A stretch of DNA of 64,000 nt from Scortum barcoo (lineage: Eukaryota > Chordata > Actinopteri > Centrarchiformes > Terapontidae), in contig CM041546.1 of assembly GCA_023238725.1 (NCBI GenBank), positions 16,755,492 through 16,819,491 of the forward strand. The letters are read 5' to 3'. The notes under the pieces were generated by a model. That model made no database searches. It saw only the letters and a program-made list of their open reading frames with translations, and had not been told where the DNA came from. Within the stretch, counting starts at the first letter, position 1. Each line of letters begins with the position of its first letter. The translations under genes were made by a program, and so were the position numbers. Of this stretch, positions 44,051 through 58,100 are shown piece by piece.

Positions 44051-47000
44051 AGAGGATATAAAACCATTAACATCACCTTTCTTTCTTCTGATGCATTTCT
44101 GACCAAATTAACTGAGGATGGATCAAATAAACAGAAGCGGCATCGTTATCAGAAATGATGGAGAGACCCAAGTAAGCACTCAAAACAAGGTCAAAGACAT
44201 AATAATCACAGAATTCATTGCAAAATAGAAATCACAAAATGGAGACAGGTTTATTAAAAGTTATCATACTCACGTTACAGAAATGATGAGGGAATTTTAC
44301 AGCTGCTGTGGTCGCCTGTCGTAACTGATTGCTTTGCTTGACCTTGCTCAGCTGGAGTGACAGTGATTTAAAGTAATCAACAAACATTTGAATGCCCTTT
44401 AAGCAATAAACAAATATTCTCAAGTCGTATCTCAAAGCAAACATATTCCACAGACAGTCTGTCCTACAGTTTCAAAGTTGTCTGAAGTCACCGACTTGTT
44501 ATTCTAATTCAGACAGGCCAGTATTTCCGCTGTGTTTTTCAGGAGGCCTGTTGTAGAGGCGATTCACAAGGTGCACACGTGTTATGTGTTCTCTCAACAA
44601 CAAAGCGTTGGCTCATTGTCAGTACTCCACAAGGAGGCTGGTTTAGCGGGACGCCATGTTCATGTCAGGGATCAAAGCGAACAGTGAAGACAATTTATGC
44701 TGTGCAGTGTGTGTGACCATCACTCGGAGGGCGAGGGTGGAGGAAGCGAGAAAACAAGTTGTTGCAGCGGTCAGGAGAAGCCGGCAAAACGACAGTACTG
44801 CTGTTAGGACGCCTTTCATCTCTTTTGCTCAGCTTGAGTTAAATATCATCTGTGGTGTTTGCCCAGTTTAGTTTGATGAGGATGGACATCAGTAGAAAAA
44901 AAAAGCGAAAAAGCAAGCACACACTTTATGTTGTCATTATACAGATTCATCCAGCAGTGGTTCAGACAGTATGACCTTCAACTTTGCTCATTTTCATTTC
45001 TTTAATATGTCATGCAAGGTTGTTTTGAAACACAAGATGCTTGGAAATAAGGCTTTTGAATTATTGTTTTGGGATGATGAACTGTCTTCAATTCAAAACG
45101 CCAGTGACCTTCAGGCTAGAATGCGATACGTGATGCTGTGTTAAAATATTTGGTCTCCATGTATATGAAGTATAGATAAATTCATGGCATGCTAGAAGAC
45201 TATAAATGGAGTACAGCGTTGCAGCTTCAAGGACGCATGCAGCTTGACAATCTGATATGTTTTTGGTGTATTTAAAAGAGGAAAACAAATAAAAGAAATC
45301 TTAGCCATTTTCCAAAGCATTGCCTCAGGACTTTATCAGTGCCTGTGTAATGAAACACATACTTAATGGGTTTGTTTTAAAATGTCCTAATGGTGTTCTT
45401 GGTCTGTGTCCAAAGATACTCAGAAAGGCAATACAGGAGTAATTTAGACAGTTGACTTTGGGCCGTATATTTTTGTCAAGGGCGCTGATCTCATTAGAAT
45501 TATTCCCTCATGCCACTGACTGACGTTTCTTTTTGTGCTTTGGCTTTTTGACTCACATGTGTTTCTTTGATTTCGATTTCACTGCGATCGATGGCGCGAG
45601 GGAACTTGGCACTACGAACAAAGATCAGTGATGAGACTCGTTGCACCTGTCAGAGTTGACCAGATCAGGTAATGAGGAAAGTCCCTCAGGATGTTAACGA
45701 AGCCATTAAGCACTCATGTGTGAAACTGCTAGGAAGCCGGCGTGTTAAATCGTAGCAGCCAAATTAAAATTCACTGCACATGGCACTGAAATGTAAATAT
45801 CCTGCCTTTGCAAGGATGAGCTGGCCTCCTTCTCCGTGCTCTAATCGGCTTTGAAAAGACGGTGCAAAGTGCTTAGGAATAATGCTTGTGCTCTGTGATA
45901 AAACAGGCAGCTTTTATTATAAACCTACAATAGTCAAGTCATGTTTGAAAAAGAACTAAAATATAAGCTGTGCGCATTTTGTTCACCACAGTGAGAAATA
46001 ATGGCTCTCATTCAGGACAGGATGCGTGCGCAACAGTTTCCGCACACACCGCCTCTTTTGTCTTATCATTTTGTTTTGTCTCGTCGTCCCTGGGACGACT
46101 CTGATGTGTCTGGCGGCTGCAGACTGATGCATTCATTTAACAAGCAGGTTTTGAAGGGGAGATCACAAAAATCTCTATCTGTGTGATTCAAATATAGGCA
46201 CTAACTCACCTTATCTGTTTCATGAAACTACACGACTGGCCACAGATAGTGCGGTTACAAGAGAGGCTTCATGTCGGCTGTCAATCACATCAGCGCAGTC
46301 AAACATGTTAATTTAAATATAGTCACGAGGGAATGTGCTTTGAAGCTGATCAATAAGGCTATTTTTTTTTGCAGTCTGAGTGACAGCGTTTATAGCAGAG
46401 TAAAATAAAATAATAATAAAAAAAAAAGACTACCTGTAGTAAATTTAGATTCCATGAATGTTGAATTTCGTTCAGAGGGTATCAGTTAATGTCCCTCGGT
46501 TGACTGGTCTCTCACATTCATTGCTCCGCGCTCTCTGCTAATCCTCACGAGTACATGGCCCTTCGCCGTGCCCTGAGGGGAATAATCTCCTCCCTCATAC
46601 CACCAGAAAAGTTGGAGAACGTATAAAAATGAGCGCCCAGGGCTTCAATTCAGATGTGTTCAGATTGGTCTTGTTCCAGAGGATGTGAGCGCTCTCGCAG
46701 ACACGGTGAATTTCCATTTGAGTGCCTCCTGTCCCAGAAAACTATCCAGAGGTGTCCCAAATGATCCGACCTGCACCTCCCCCTCATTTGTCTACATTAA
46801 CTTTGCATGTGTGGTCCGTCCAGTAATAAGTGGGGCAGATTTATATTTAGCCGCACCTGCAATGACTTTCAGGGTGACTCTTGTCTTCAGACCCCTGTCA
46901 ACCTCTCAGTTCACGGCCCTTATTCGTCTCTATAGCATACATTTGAGCTGTACGTTCAATTTTGATATTAATGAAGTTTATTACAATTACTGAAATGTCT

Positions 47001-50000
47001 GCCCCAGCTCTGTGTGGCGTTTCCGTTGTGCAGTCGAAAATGCAATAAAAGCCTGTCTGAGATGTTTACTGCCTTTTTACAAAAGTAAGACGGGAGATCA
47101 TAAAAAGATACTTACGTCCTGTTTTCATTATGCCCCCTGGCAAAAGACACTAATTTCTGTGGGTGGGGGACCATAATAGCACTGTCAAAGAGTTTTATAC
47201 GTAGCTGAACTCAAACCCTTGTTCTAATTATGTTAAGCATTAAAGCAACTAAGTGGTTGTCAAAACTGCACGGTAATAAGGTGGCCTAAATTAAACAATG
47301 CCTTATCCATTTTATGTATGGACTTTGAAGCAGCTTGCAGGGATAAACACAGCCTTTGATATTAATTGCACCTTCAGTTGTAAAATCGATGTCAATTACG
47401 CTGCACAATTTTTTTTTTTTTTTTTGTGACCCAGAGTGGTTATCTAACCTTCCACTTTAGAGACTATATATCCAACTGTGGTGCTTTAACCCTCAGGATA
47501 AGTCAATTGGTCTGCAACAGGTCTGTGACAGTAAAATTAAAAGGTCCTTCCAAAGTGCTACTAATGAAAATGAAGCCCCGGAGCTCCCAAGTGACCCATC
47601 AGAAAGGATATGAACATAAAACTCAGTGGCAAAGCCTTGAAGTGGAAGGCTTATTACGCTCAGCCTTCAGTGCTGCTGTTTCACTGACACCTGTCACAAC
47701 GTATTGATCGTCACATAAAATGTAACACACAAGTAATGAAGGAGCGAAAGGCTTAAACGTAGTTTTTCCACATAATTCTTCACGTAAATGTTTTTTTTTA
47801 CTTCGAACTTTGAGAATTGGCAATACTTGTATCAACTAGTGAGACTCTGAGATGCCATCCAGGCCAGTTTAAGTAGGGCCATTATGCCGAAAGTTTATCA
47901 GATGCCGAAACACTATACAAATACTGTAATACTGTGAGGAAAGATGTTACAGCTCACTAATAAGTAGAAAAATCTGTGCATGTTACAAAGTAATCTACCA
48001 GGAATATACACTTGCATATATTTGATTGGCCAGCACAGCTCTTTGCCATATGTTGTCGCATTATGCTGCGGAAAACGTGGAGCCAGGTTCGACTTTGCCA
48101 AAGCCCCTCTGCGATCGCACCCCTGCTGTGTCAACGCAGTGTTCTCGTTGGAATCAAGGAAGGTGCTGCATTTTTTTTTCACGCGGTGCTGTATGAGCGC
48201 GGCCTCACACTGCTGCAGTGGCAGCTGAGATGCTCAGAGAAATCACGCCGTTTTGCTTGCCTGGCAGATAGAGCTCACTTGGTGGGCTGACTGGGAAAAA
48301 GAACATAGCCATGTGTTTATAGGTGACAACCTATATTTTCAGACCAATCTTAAACGAGTGACACTGAGCTGGCTTGCAAAGACTGTGGTTTGTATTTACA
48401 GTGTCTACTTGATGGTTTATATCTTTTTAAAGATTTTCTTAAGCTACAGGGTTAAAAATATTTTATAAAATACCTCATGCTTCATATTGTGCTTTCTTTT
48501 CTAGACTAGGGGCAAGCCCTCATTCATTTGTTTGTATAAAGTTACTTGCAACATCATTAGCTGAAAGCATACTGTAATTAGCCTTCAAATATAATCATGG
48601 TCTGTCACGCGTATTTACAATTTTTTAAAATTGTTTTGTCATTGCTGTTGCACAAATATTGTTTTACCACGCAGATGTGGTTTATTTGACTGTCACCTTT
48701 CCCTCCATAGCCGATGAAAAACATTCAATATGACATCACTTCCAATATGTCCAGAGGAGCAGAGTGCTTGAAAGGTTTAGCACATACAGTGGAGACCCAG
48801 CAGGTTCCTGCACTATGTGCTTTAGTGTTGAATCACCAGTTAAAAGTGAACTTATACAAGGTCAATTGCAGCTTTTTACAGAAACATTTGATGAGCTTTG
48901 CAGTTTTCACATATGCGTGAATGCCACGAATCAAAATTAGGCAGTGCTGAGACAGTGAGAGGGTATGCATGGCCAATGGCAGAAGTACAAGGCTTCACAG
49001 ATGGTGTGTGTGTTAACAGGTATCCTCTAGACACAGTATCATTTCACACTGAGGTTAAGATTATTTTAAGTTAATAAGCCAGATAAGACTTTTAATCATA
49101 GTATTTATCTAAATTGGAAATATAGGTTGGAAAAGATATAATCACAAAACAAAATTTACATTAAGCTTAGTATTAAAAAGGTTTAGAGGCATTTTGTTGC
49201 TCTTTGACACATACACAGCTAAATGTGTGTGCTGTATTTTTAAACCAGAGAAAGAGGAGGCAGCCATGCTGTAGCTGGTGAGTAAGCTTGTTTGGGGTCA
49301 TGATCAAATTGTTTATTGACAAATGTTGCCAAGGACACAATATTTAACCGTATCCTGTGTTTATCTTTATGTAAGTCCACTCTCTGAGCACACACGCGGA
49401 CTCGAAGGTGCACCTTCCAAAGCTGTTGTTTGTGCACAGTGTGGAGCTGTTCCCTGCTGTTGGCCACCTTTAAGTCCCAGTATGACAAAGTGCCAAGGCT
49501 GCAGGTCTGCATAGTTTCTGCCACCATATGTGGACAAAGGAAGGTGGCAGCAGGTGAGGAGATGGATGGGGTGGGGATGGTGATGGACACAGGTAGCTTG
49601 GCACAGCTCAGAGCCCCCATCCACCTGGCATTAGTTACCATTGTCTCGCTCCCCGTTTTCCTGGCACAGCCTTTGATTGAACTGGCGGTGAGGTGAGGAT
49701 TTGGCATAGGGAGGGTTTTACCTCCGTGATAACAATGGGCTGCAGACGGGGGATGTGGCTGTTTGTATCGTGCATTGTGGAGCAGGATTGTCTAATGGAG
49801 GTTCACTGCGCATTGTGCAATGTTTCTGGAAAGGGATTTGCGGTTTGTAAAAGGGCATCTGAGTCCCGCTGCCCGGTTTGGCTAATCAATTCTGAGTTCT
49901 TGCTGGGTTGTCCCACAGTCGTTGTCATACTGCATGAAGCGGTTTCTCTTTACTAAAGCATCTAATTGACACAGCCAAGTTTTTTTACAGCATGCAGGGA

Positions 50001-51624
50001 GAAGGATATACCCATTACTTCTAGTTTGGTTTCAAGAAAAAAAAAAAAAGAAAAGAAGAAGGTATTTTTATTGCAAGCACGCCCCGACACCCCTAATCAT
50101 GACCGGGGTGCCCTGTACGGTGCAGAGCACAGGCTCCCGCCCTGTCAGATTATCCAGTGTGAATGTTTGGGAATGATAATGAGATCAAAACACCTCACTA
50201 AGCTGGGAAGAGAGGGTGGAGACTGGAGAGGGAGTCAGGAAAAGCGAGCAAGAGCGAGCAGGGGAGAGGGTGAGCGATAGCTGCGATAAATTGCAGAAGC
50301 AGAACCACTTGAGCATAAAATTAGATTTTACAAATGTGTTGTTACCTGACAGTCCTCTGACAGAGGAGATATCACAACATTATAGGGCTCCATGAGTACT
50401 ACTAATCGTATCAAATAAATAAGAATGCCTCTCAGCTGTGATGGAGCTGGTTGGAGATTCAATGTGGACAGTGAGTTAGAGGGAGAAATAACATAATTAA
50501 AACAGCCTCTCTCATTATGGACTCAAACATTAGAAGCCCAAATTCAATTTATATGATAATACATCATTCCCTGTGAAAGCTGTACACATTATGACACATT
50601 TGTCTAAATGCTGCAAGACTGTCACTGATAGTTGATTTCACATTTAGTAAAGCTTTTGGAATATAAGGATAACTGTTTTCTAATGTCGGCGATATTTGTC
50701 TGATGTGCATTTCTGTTATTAGTTTATAATGTTTCTAATACGGTGAAGCTTCAGAACAGTCTGTGTGGCTCAAGGACACTTTTGCAGGACAAAGAGGGCC
50801 TGAACCTGCATTAGGATCACTTTGCTTTGGATCCTGTAATACAGTGAAACTAAATGACTACTACTGCTGTCAGTGGTTAGAGGAAATAAGTTGTATAAAT
50901 ATGACAAAACATGCATTTGCTATATGCACAGCCTGTCAAAGTAAGAAACAAACAGTTATTCCACATAATGGATTGCCATGAGGAAAGTATTTGAGGAAAC
51001 AATTATTTGCCACATTATTGCTGGTTACAAATAGTGAGTTAAATACATCATTAAGACAACAATGAAGACTGAGTGAATCAGTCTGAATGACGAATGGAAG
51101 CTGTAATTCACGTCGGCTTAGCAGAGAGACAGTGTGTGTGTGTGAGAGACAAGCCACTGAGGCAAGCTTCATCTACTGTACGCTCCAAGAAGAAATAGTG
51201 GGTGTGTGTGTGAACCCGCTGCAAATGTGTTGCACTATGAATAAATATAGAGAGGATTTTATTCCCGTAGGTGATAAATCTGCGGGGAAATATCTTACCT
51301 GATGTTTATTGCTTGAGATTTCAAATAGATAACTATGGTTATACCTGTGGTAGTGCAACGGTCCTCACACCACTAACGTCCATAACAATGTGTTGCACGA
51401 CACTTTTATATCTGCAGTTTTGTAACATTCGGTTACGTGTCATTTCAAGTGTTAAATATTGCATTCGGAAGTAAGTTTGTCACATGAGAGAGCACAATCA
51501 GTCATTTTAACTCAAATAGATTTAGACTAGATGCCACTTTTTATTTGGTATTTGGCATACTTGTCCACCAGCTCTGAAAGCTAAACTAAATAGTTATATG
51601 TATAATTTGAGACCGTGAGATAGA
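44051..51624. other. Intron 1 stretch with no recognised element
   Basis: No exon or clear repeat. Frames at 49240-49707 (-) and 49430-49696 (+) overlap each other on opposite strands and show no known domain. A T16 run lies at about 47410-47425. Parts of this stretch (for example 45580-45830) are repeat-free and could be conserved non-coding DNA, which cannot be judged from one genome. Confidence 0.45.
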
Positions 51625-51745
51625 TGCTGTAGATAGACAAATAGATACTTTATTTATCCTCGTGGGGAAATTTGCATGTCACAGCAGCAGTGCATGAATG
51701 ACCCACATTATACAGAATGATACAGATGAACAGTGCAATAAAACA
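51625..51745 (-). repeat. LINE 3' tail (minus strand)
   Basis: Read forward, gatagacaaatagatacttt is followed by atttatcctcgtggggaaat and gtcacagcagcag. On the minus strand this is a retrotransposon 3' end that closes with TATCTATTTGTCTATCTA, a common fish LINE terminus. Only the terminal 120 bases or so are present. Confidence 0.65.
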
Positions 51746-52479
51746 TCATGTCAAACACTAGTACCAGCATAAAAAGTACAGAAGTGAAACACAGACATGC
51801 AAACAAACACACATGCAAACTAATAACTCATCTCCTTGCTATTACCATGATTCAGGTTACTCATATGGAGGGTCATTTGTCAGAGCTACTGACAAATCCA
51901 GAATTCTCATTCTGGATTTATTAGCCTATTTGACCACTAGCTCAGTAAAACAGGATCTTGGTTTAATTAAAATCGGTATTGGATTATTTCTTGAAATAAT
52001 CAGTAATAAGTCATTACATTCTATAACCTGTATTTACCAGGTATCAGTAAATGTTTATTACAACTAAATATACTAAAATAGCAGTTAGTTAACAAGTTAA
52101 TGGAAATTAAATTGGTGGAAACTGATGGCACTGTTTAAATATCACGAAAACATTTTTTTTACATTATTCATTTTACATTATTTAAAAAGACTAATAATTG
52201 CATAACAGATTGCTGTCACATTAAATTTGTAAGGATAAATTGTTGCAGAATGTTACCACAGCTCAATTATATTTCAGTGTGTCTCTACTGAAGCACAATT
52301 ACTATGCTAGAGAGCATAAATAAATGTTTATCTGTTTATGTTACATTCTTTTACATGACATTTGTTCCATTTTACCTGGCCCACGCTAAATACATAGTCT
52401 GACTTGTGTATGCCTTACACACAGGTTATCATACAACACAGTGGTCCCAGTGGTGGCAACATGACAATTTTGTATCAGT

Positions 52480-52505
52480 GATTGATTGTATAGATTGATT
52501 GTATA
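52480..52505. repeat. 13-bp tandem duplication
   Basis: gattgattgtata occurs twice head to tail. A small local duplication without obvious function. Confidence 0.9.
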
Positions 52506-53394
52506 GAGTTGCAGGAGGAGCGTTTTTGGGGAGCCCCTGTTTCCGGAAGTAAAATTTGCATTAATTTTTCCCAAAGACAATTTTAGGTCACTCACAGTTG
52601 AAACAAAAAAGAAGAACAACTGCATTAGAAAATAAATGCTTGTGTTTATGTTAAAAGAGAAGTATGAGTCCCAGGGTGCACTTCACCCAGGTTAATACTC
52701 TATAATGGTGAGCAGAAGCTAAAGATGACAGTGTCAAGAAAACTTACTCAATCTTCAGTCAATTGAGTTTTTATTATAGGTCAATTTTGGATGAGCTCAG
52801 CAATTGTGATGCTGCATTTTTATTCTCACCTGGTATACAAAGTGTTTTAAATTTATTAGTGTTCTGATCCAGAACATCCACCCAACCAAAATGGTGGACA
52901 AACCATATTTCTCTGAGGTGTCGTGGGAATATTTTAATACCGCTGCCCATAACATAAACTAGTCCAGGACAGCTAAATCACTTTAACTGGTTTTTAACTG
53001 GTTATGAAACTGTTTTTGTCTGTTTTGGTACTAATGTCTTTATATCATCCACATTTGTCTATTCCCATTAGTTTCCAATAGTTATGCTTAATCCCTGCCT
53101 CTGGGATGTCATTTTTCCATGACATCAAACTAAACAGCGCTGGGGTTTCCTTTGACTGAATTCAAGTTCCTTCAGTCGCTAACTGCAAGGAGTGAAGCCA
53201 AGGGAACATGTCAGCTAATGTTAGGTGAAACTCTACTGCCTTGATCAAAAGAAATTGCCAAAATTAACACAAAATAAAAAGTTTTATTGAGCTGCTTTAA
53301 GTAAGATTAAACTTCTCCTTGAGAAACATAATTTAATTAATTTAACACATACAAACACATTTACACAAACAGCTACCGAGTTCAGAGTCATTGC

Positions 53395-53548
53395 TTCACC
53401 TGACCTGCATGTGTTTGAACTGAGGAAACACACGGTGGGGGAGAAACCCAAGTGAACATGGGGAGAGGAACCACAGCTAAGATCAAACCCAGAACCTTCT
53501 TGCTGTGAGGTGACATTGCTAACTAATGAGCCAACATGCTGCCAGACA
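53395..53548 (-). mobile_element. tRNA-derived SINE-like repeat (minus strand)
   Basis: Forward-strand blocks gacctgcatgtgtttgaact, gagaaacccaagtgaacatg, ccttcttgctgtgaggtgac and gctaactaatgagccaacat occur in the order of a very common fish short repeat. Read on the minus strand it starts near GGCAGCATGTTGGCTCATTA. It contains A-box-like (TGGCTCATTAG) and B-box-like (GGTTTGATC) polymerase III promoter words. It is diverged and probably inactive. Confidence 0.65.
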
Positions 53549-54884
53549 CCATTAATTAACCAGCACCGTTCATTTCCTCTCATGATACTTATCATTGATT
53601 AAATGTAATAGATTCCTGGCCTGCTTTTTTTTTTGCCATGTGTGGTACAAAATGCAGTATTGGCTAACTTAACCACTGTTCTCGGTATTGTGTAACAGTT
53701 AGGCCCCAAGTGTTGTGTTGTTACCCATAATTACGGAGGAACATATTCTTCCTGAAATTGGCTGCATTACCGAGCGTTCGCGGTGGTTTGTGTGTGCGCT
53801 TTGTGCTGGTCAGTGTTTGCTGCCATTATTGTGAAACTGAGTGTTGTTGCACATCCAGGGAGACAGGAAGCTATTCACGGGGAGATTGGGAATCCCACCA
53901 GTGAAAAGAAAGTACAAAAGAGCAACACTCAGAAATGCAGTGGGCGAGCACACATGTATCCAAGTGCATAATGAGCTGGTTTCATTGTTTGGGCTTCTGC
54001 ACTGGTTTGTCTGGCAGCAAGGAGTGTGTTTTAACAAGCTCAATGTATCACACAATGGAGGGCAATAAAAATAATATATTGAAATACTCCATCTATGTAT
54101 TTATATGCAGAGAATTGTTATCTGTGTATCTTTTTAAGATGTTAACATATTTTAGAGAAAGATCTTAACAGTAAGTCCCATCTGTTGTTGATTTCAGCCA
54201 GAGCTAATGAAATCAATCCGGGTTTGAACTCACCAAAATTTAGAAGGACATGTAAGGAAATTCAATTATATTCAGCGTTGTTGTGAAGCGGGTTGTAAAA
54301 TAACAGAAAGGTCAGTGATCTTCTGCACAAATTTCATGTTGCACAAGGGCAATGCTATCACAGTTTTTACCTCAGAAGTGAAAAGTGCATATATCAAAAC
54401 TGACCTTGAGTCGCTCTTAAATTGCAGGCAGTGCATTTATTTGTTTACACACCTTATTGGAAGAGGAGGAGTGGAAAGACAGCAGGCTGTTAAACTAGGA
54501 AGTGAGCAGGTATTTTTTATAGTTGAAGGATCTAAAAACTTCTTTGAGACAGTGGTTGCGTGTCTGACGGTCTTTGGGCTGTTGTGTGATTGCTGTAAGA
54601 ATGGGGACTAACGTTTTCATGAACACAGATGTTTATACTACTATCTTGGGTGTAAATCCAAACAATTGGATGACAATCACAGTTGGAAAAACAGCATACC
54701 AGATCACACAGCCGCTTTGAGATAAAGTTGAATTAAACGCTGCATACATTGCATACATGAAGAAATCATTCAGATAGTGGAAAAAATGCAAAAATTTGCA
54801 GTCATCCTATTTATTCAGAAATCAAATATGTGCTGTAAATCAGAACATGGCATGGTTGAATTTAAATAAATAAATCAAAATCAA

Positions 54885-55110
54885 ATAACACGTTATTCAT
54901 TTAGTGCCTTTTGGGCAGGATTGCAAGGTGCTTAACAATACAATGAGAATACAACAGTACACTGAAATAAATAGTAATATAAGGAAGTGATAACATGAAT
55001 TAGAGGCATTGTAGAACAGAAGGAGTAGTGTATTAAAGTGTTTTAAGGTTATTCCCAGATTGTGATGCCCTCTGCTCCTCTGGCACTAAATGCAGCCTCC
55101 CAATGTTACT
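54885..55110 (+). repeat. Possible dispersed repeat related to the 18.8-kb segment
   Basis: Begins tattcatttagtgccttttg, then aaggtgcttaacaatacaat. It continues A-rich, then ttattcccagattgtgatgc. The layout is similar to the 18812-19120 segment. Weak, recall-based call. Confidence 0.3.
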
Positions 55111-58100
55111 TCAAAAACTGACAATATATAACTTTAACATAACGTTGTAAGTCATCAGGCCAAAAACCAAAAATAGCAAAAACAACCCCGACATCAGTCT
55201 ATTTTAATGTTGCTTCGTGTTGGCAGACTGTCATCCTGTCACTCAGATCAAACTCTTTGAAGTCTGAAGTCAAGTGTAAATGCAGTACATGTTAAAAATA
55301 AGTATTTTCAGTGGTACCCAGATGATTCCAACCTAACCCAACTAAGCTGGCTCCCAGGCAGTCTGCCACAGCACAACAGCAGAGGATGGGTTCATGCTTG
55401 TGCACTTGCCCATGATGTTTGCGGGTACATGAACATGTAGGGCTTTCATGCTTCGACATGGATTTTTGCAAGGGCAAAAATGCAGATGAAATGTGAAACC
55501 TCTGATTCTGACTGGGCGCAGCATGTCAGCTCCTTTAGGCCTCGCAGACCCCTCTGCACTCAGAGCTGATTAAGAATAAAATTCAGCTTGATTTTCATTC
55601 ACACCAAGGCCTTCATTTACATGCCGGCCAAATGTTTTATTAATGTATAATTTATTAGCTTAAATAATTTAAAAACATTTTCTGCACTTGTCTTCAGCAC
55701 TTGTCATATTTGCTACTTGAACTGTCCTTAAATCTTTGTGAATATATGCTTTTGTTCTAACATCAATATTTATAACTATATAGATATATAGAGTATACTA
55801 TGTAGTATTTTCTAAACTATTATGCTGTAGTTGGCAGGTTAACTGCCTGTATATATCCTGACTTCGTACTTTATCAATGCATCTGCTTTGTGTAACTAAA
55901 CCTGCAAATCTTGGAGGCTTAACATTTGTTATAATACATATTGGCACCATTAGGACACCACTGGGATTAGCATGTATCGGCCACAGAGGTCTTGTTGTTA
56001 TTTTAGTTAACACTACGGGAGCTTTAGGGTAAAACAGTTTTACATTTCATTATTTTTTACACTTCTACTACCAGCTGTCTGTACCGCCTCTGTAAATAGT
56101 GCTGTTCAGTCTGGACTGTCGGCTTTCACTTTCTGCAGTTTCAGAGTGGAATCTGAATCATTCTCTCTTCACACGCATCAGTCTGTGGCTTCTGAATGCA
56201 GCTGATCCACAAAGTCCTCAAAGGATGAATTATGGAAACAGCTGCAATTAGTGGCTGATTTATATATTGTGGTAGGACCTTAGAGACTAATTAAAGGCCT
56301 TTGTGTTCGTGTCTATCGGATACATGCTAATTTGAAGCCTTTTGACTGAGATTCAGGGGAACAAGTCTGAAATTCATGCATCTCAATTTGCACACGCCCA
56401 CTGAACTAACGAACATTCAGCGCTGTTGTTTAAATGGGAACTTGTAAACATGTTCCATAATATTCCAATCTCTACATCATTACAGTAAATTTTGTGCGAC
56501 GCTAAGAAGAACATATTCCTTATTTGATGCAGTTGCAGGAGCTCTCGTACATTAAGCCTTGATGCTGTGCTTATGGCAGACTTCTGAAAACGGCAAAGCA
56601 AATTACGCCCAGGATTTTCCTCCCAAGGAGCAGGTTTCCCCCTGTTTATTAAATTTGTTAAAGTGCTTCTGAGCAATGCACATTTTATCCTCTTAACAGT
56701 CAAATTACTATATACTCCAGCAATTACTTAATGTACTCTAATGAGATTTCCCCATGAAATGGAAGGATTCATTTATTTTAATGTGACGCATTCCACCGAG
56801 CGGTTTATGCATCACGTCCCCTCACAATCCAGAGAGGCTTTGAGTCATAAATAGTAAGATGAGCTTGGCTTCCTGAATTGCCACTCTGCCCACAGCCATG
56901 GAGAGATGTGATTCTGTGATCCAGGCACTTGGGGTCTGTTCGGGGGCATCAGCAGGTCACAGATGCTGTTTCGAAGCTCAGCGCTCTGCAGCCAGGTAGT
57001 CTGCAGGATTAGTGAAATAATACCAGGCTGGCAGGCGGTGTTTGTGTGCTAGGCCATGGGAGTGCAAAATCCAAAACACGAATAACACATCAAGACACTA
57101 AAATAAAATAAATCACTTTGTGCTTTTTAAATCCCATTGGGCCAAATTAAATTAAAGCCTTTTTTCTCTGTGCCTTTTATATAATAATGATAGTGATGGT
57201 AGCGGTATGCGTATGAATCCAGTAACCATTTGGATAATGTAATGGGTAGTAATGGGCACCTCATCCAACCATTTTAAAGATTATTTTAAGATTATTTCAA
57301 GAAATATTTCAAGCTTCCAACTGAAGGCAAATGCAGTAAAAGGTGAAATGCCTCAAACAGTTGTCAGAAAATGAATTGGTGACAGTAACTTTATGTCAGT
57401 TATAAAGCAAAAATAGCTCTATGCTATTTATGTCAATGTTATGTCAGAGTAAGTAAGATATATTTGGGTTTCAGAGTGTTGAGAGAGAGATTATTGAGAG
57501 ATTAATAGACGATGAAAATAATCCCCAAAATAAGAAAAGAATTTCTGAAAATAGTATCAAGCGGGAATGGCAGGAGCTTGGCCAATAACTACAGCTACTT
57601 AATCAAGCCAATGCAATATTTAAAAACAAAAGAAAAAAATGTGACAGCATAATAAAGCAGTTAGCTACTTTTAAAAGCTCTGCAATACCAGATAACCAAC
57701 CCAACGTTACCATTAAAGTTTTTCTGACAGAGCTGGAGTCTAGAGGGGGAGGGAGGGGGAGATTAGAACTGAACATCATCTCCTAAAGAGATATCTGACC
57801 CAAAATCAGCATTAATATGCATTTACAGGCAAGAGAGATAGCTTTAAAGATAGGAAATTAATGTGGTTTAGTGTTAAATGCAGAATACAATGCTCAATGC
57901 AGAAAAAGTGGGTTGCAAAACGCTATAAAAGTTCACCTTAAGTAAAGACATTGGTAACTTTTGATGACAGTGAACTTTTCTTTTTTTTGTTTGTTTTTTG
58001 TTTTTTTCTCAGAATTGATGGAAGATGGCAGAGACATTTTGCTTTGTTATTGAAATGGATAATGTGATGAGAGAGGAGGTGGTGGAGCCAGTCTCTCTAT

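Noticed and set aside
49240..49707. 155-residue minus-strand frame overlapping an 88-residue plus-strand frame
   Set aside because: Opposed overlapping frames in a locally GC-richer patch; neither shows a known motif, so no gene is called.
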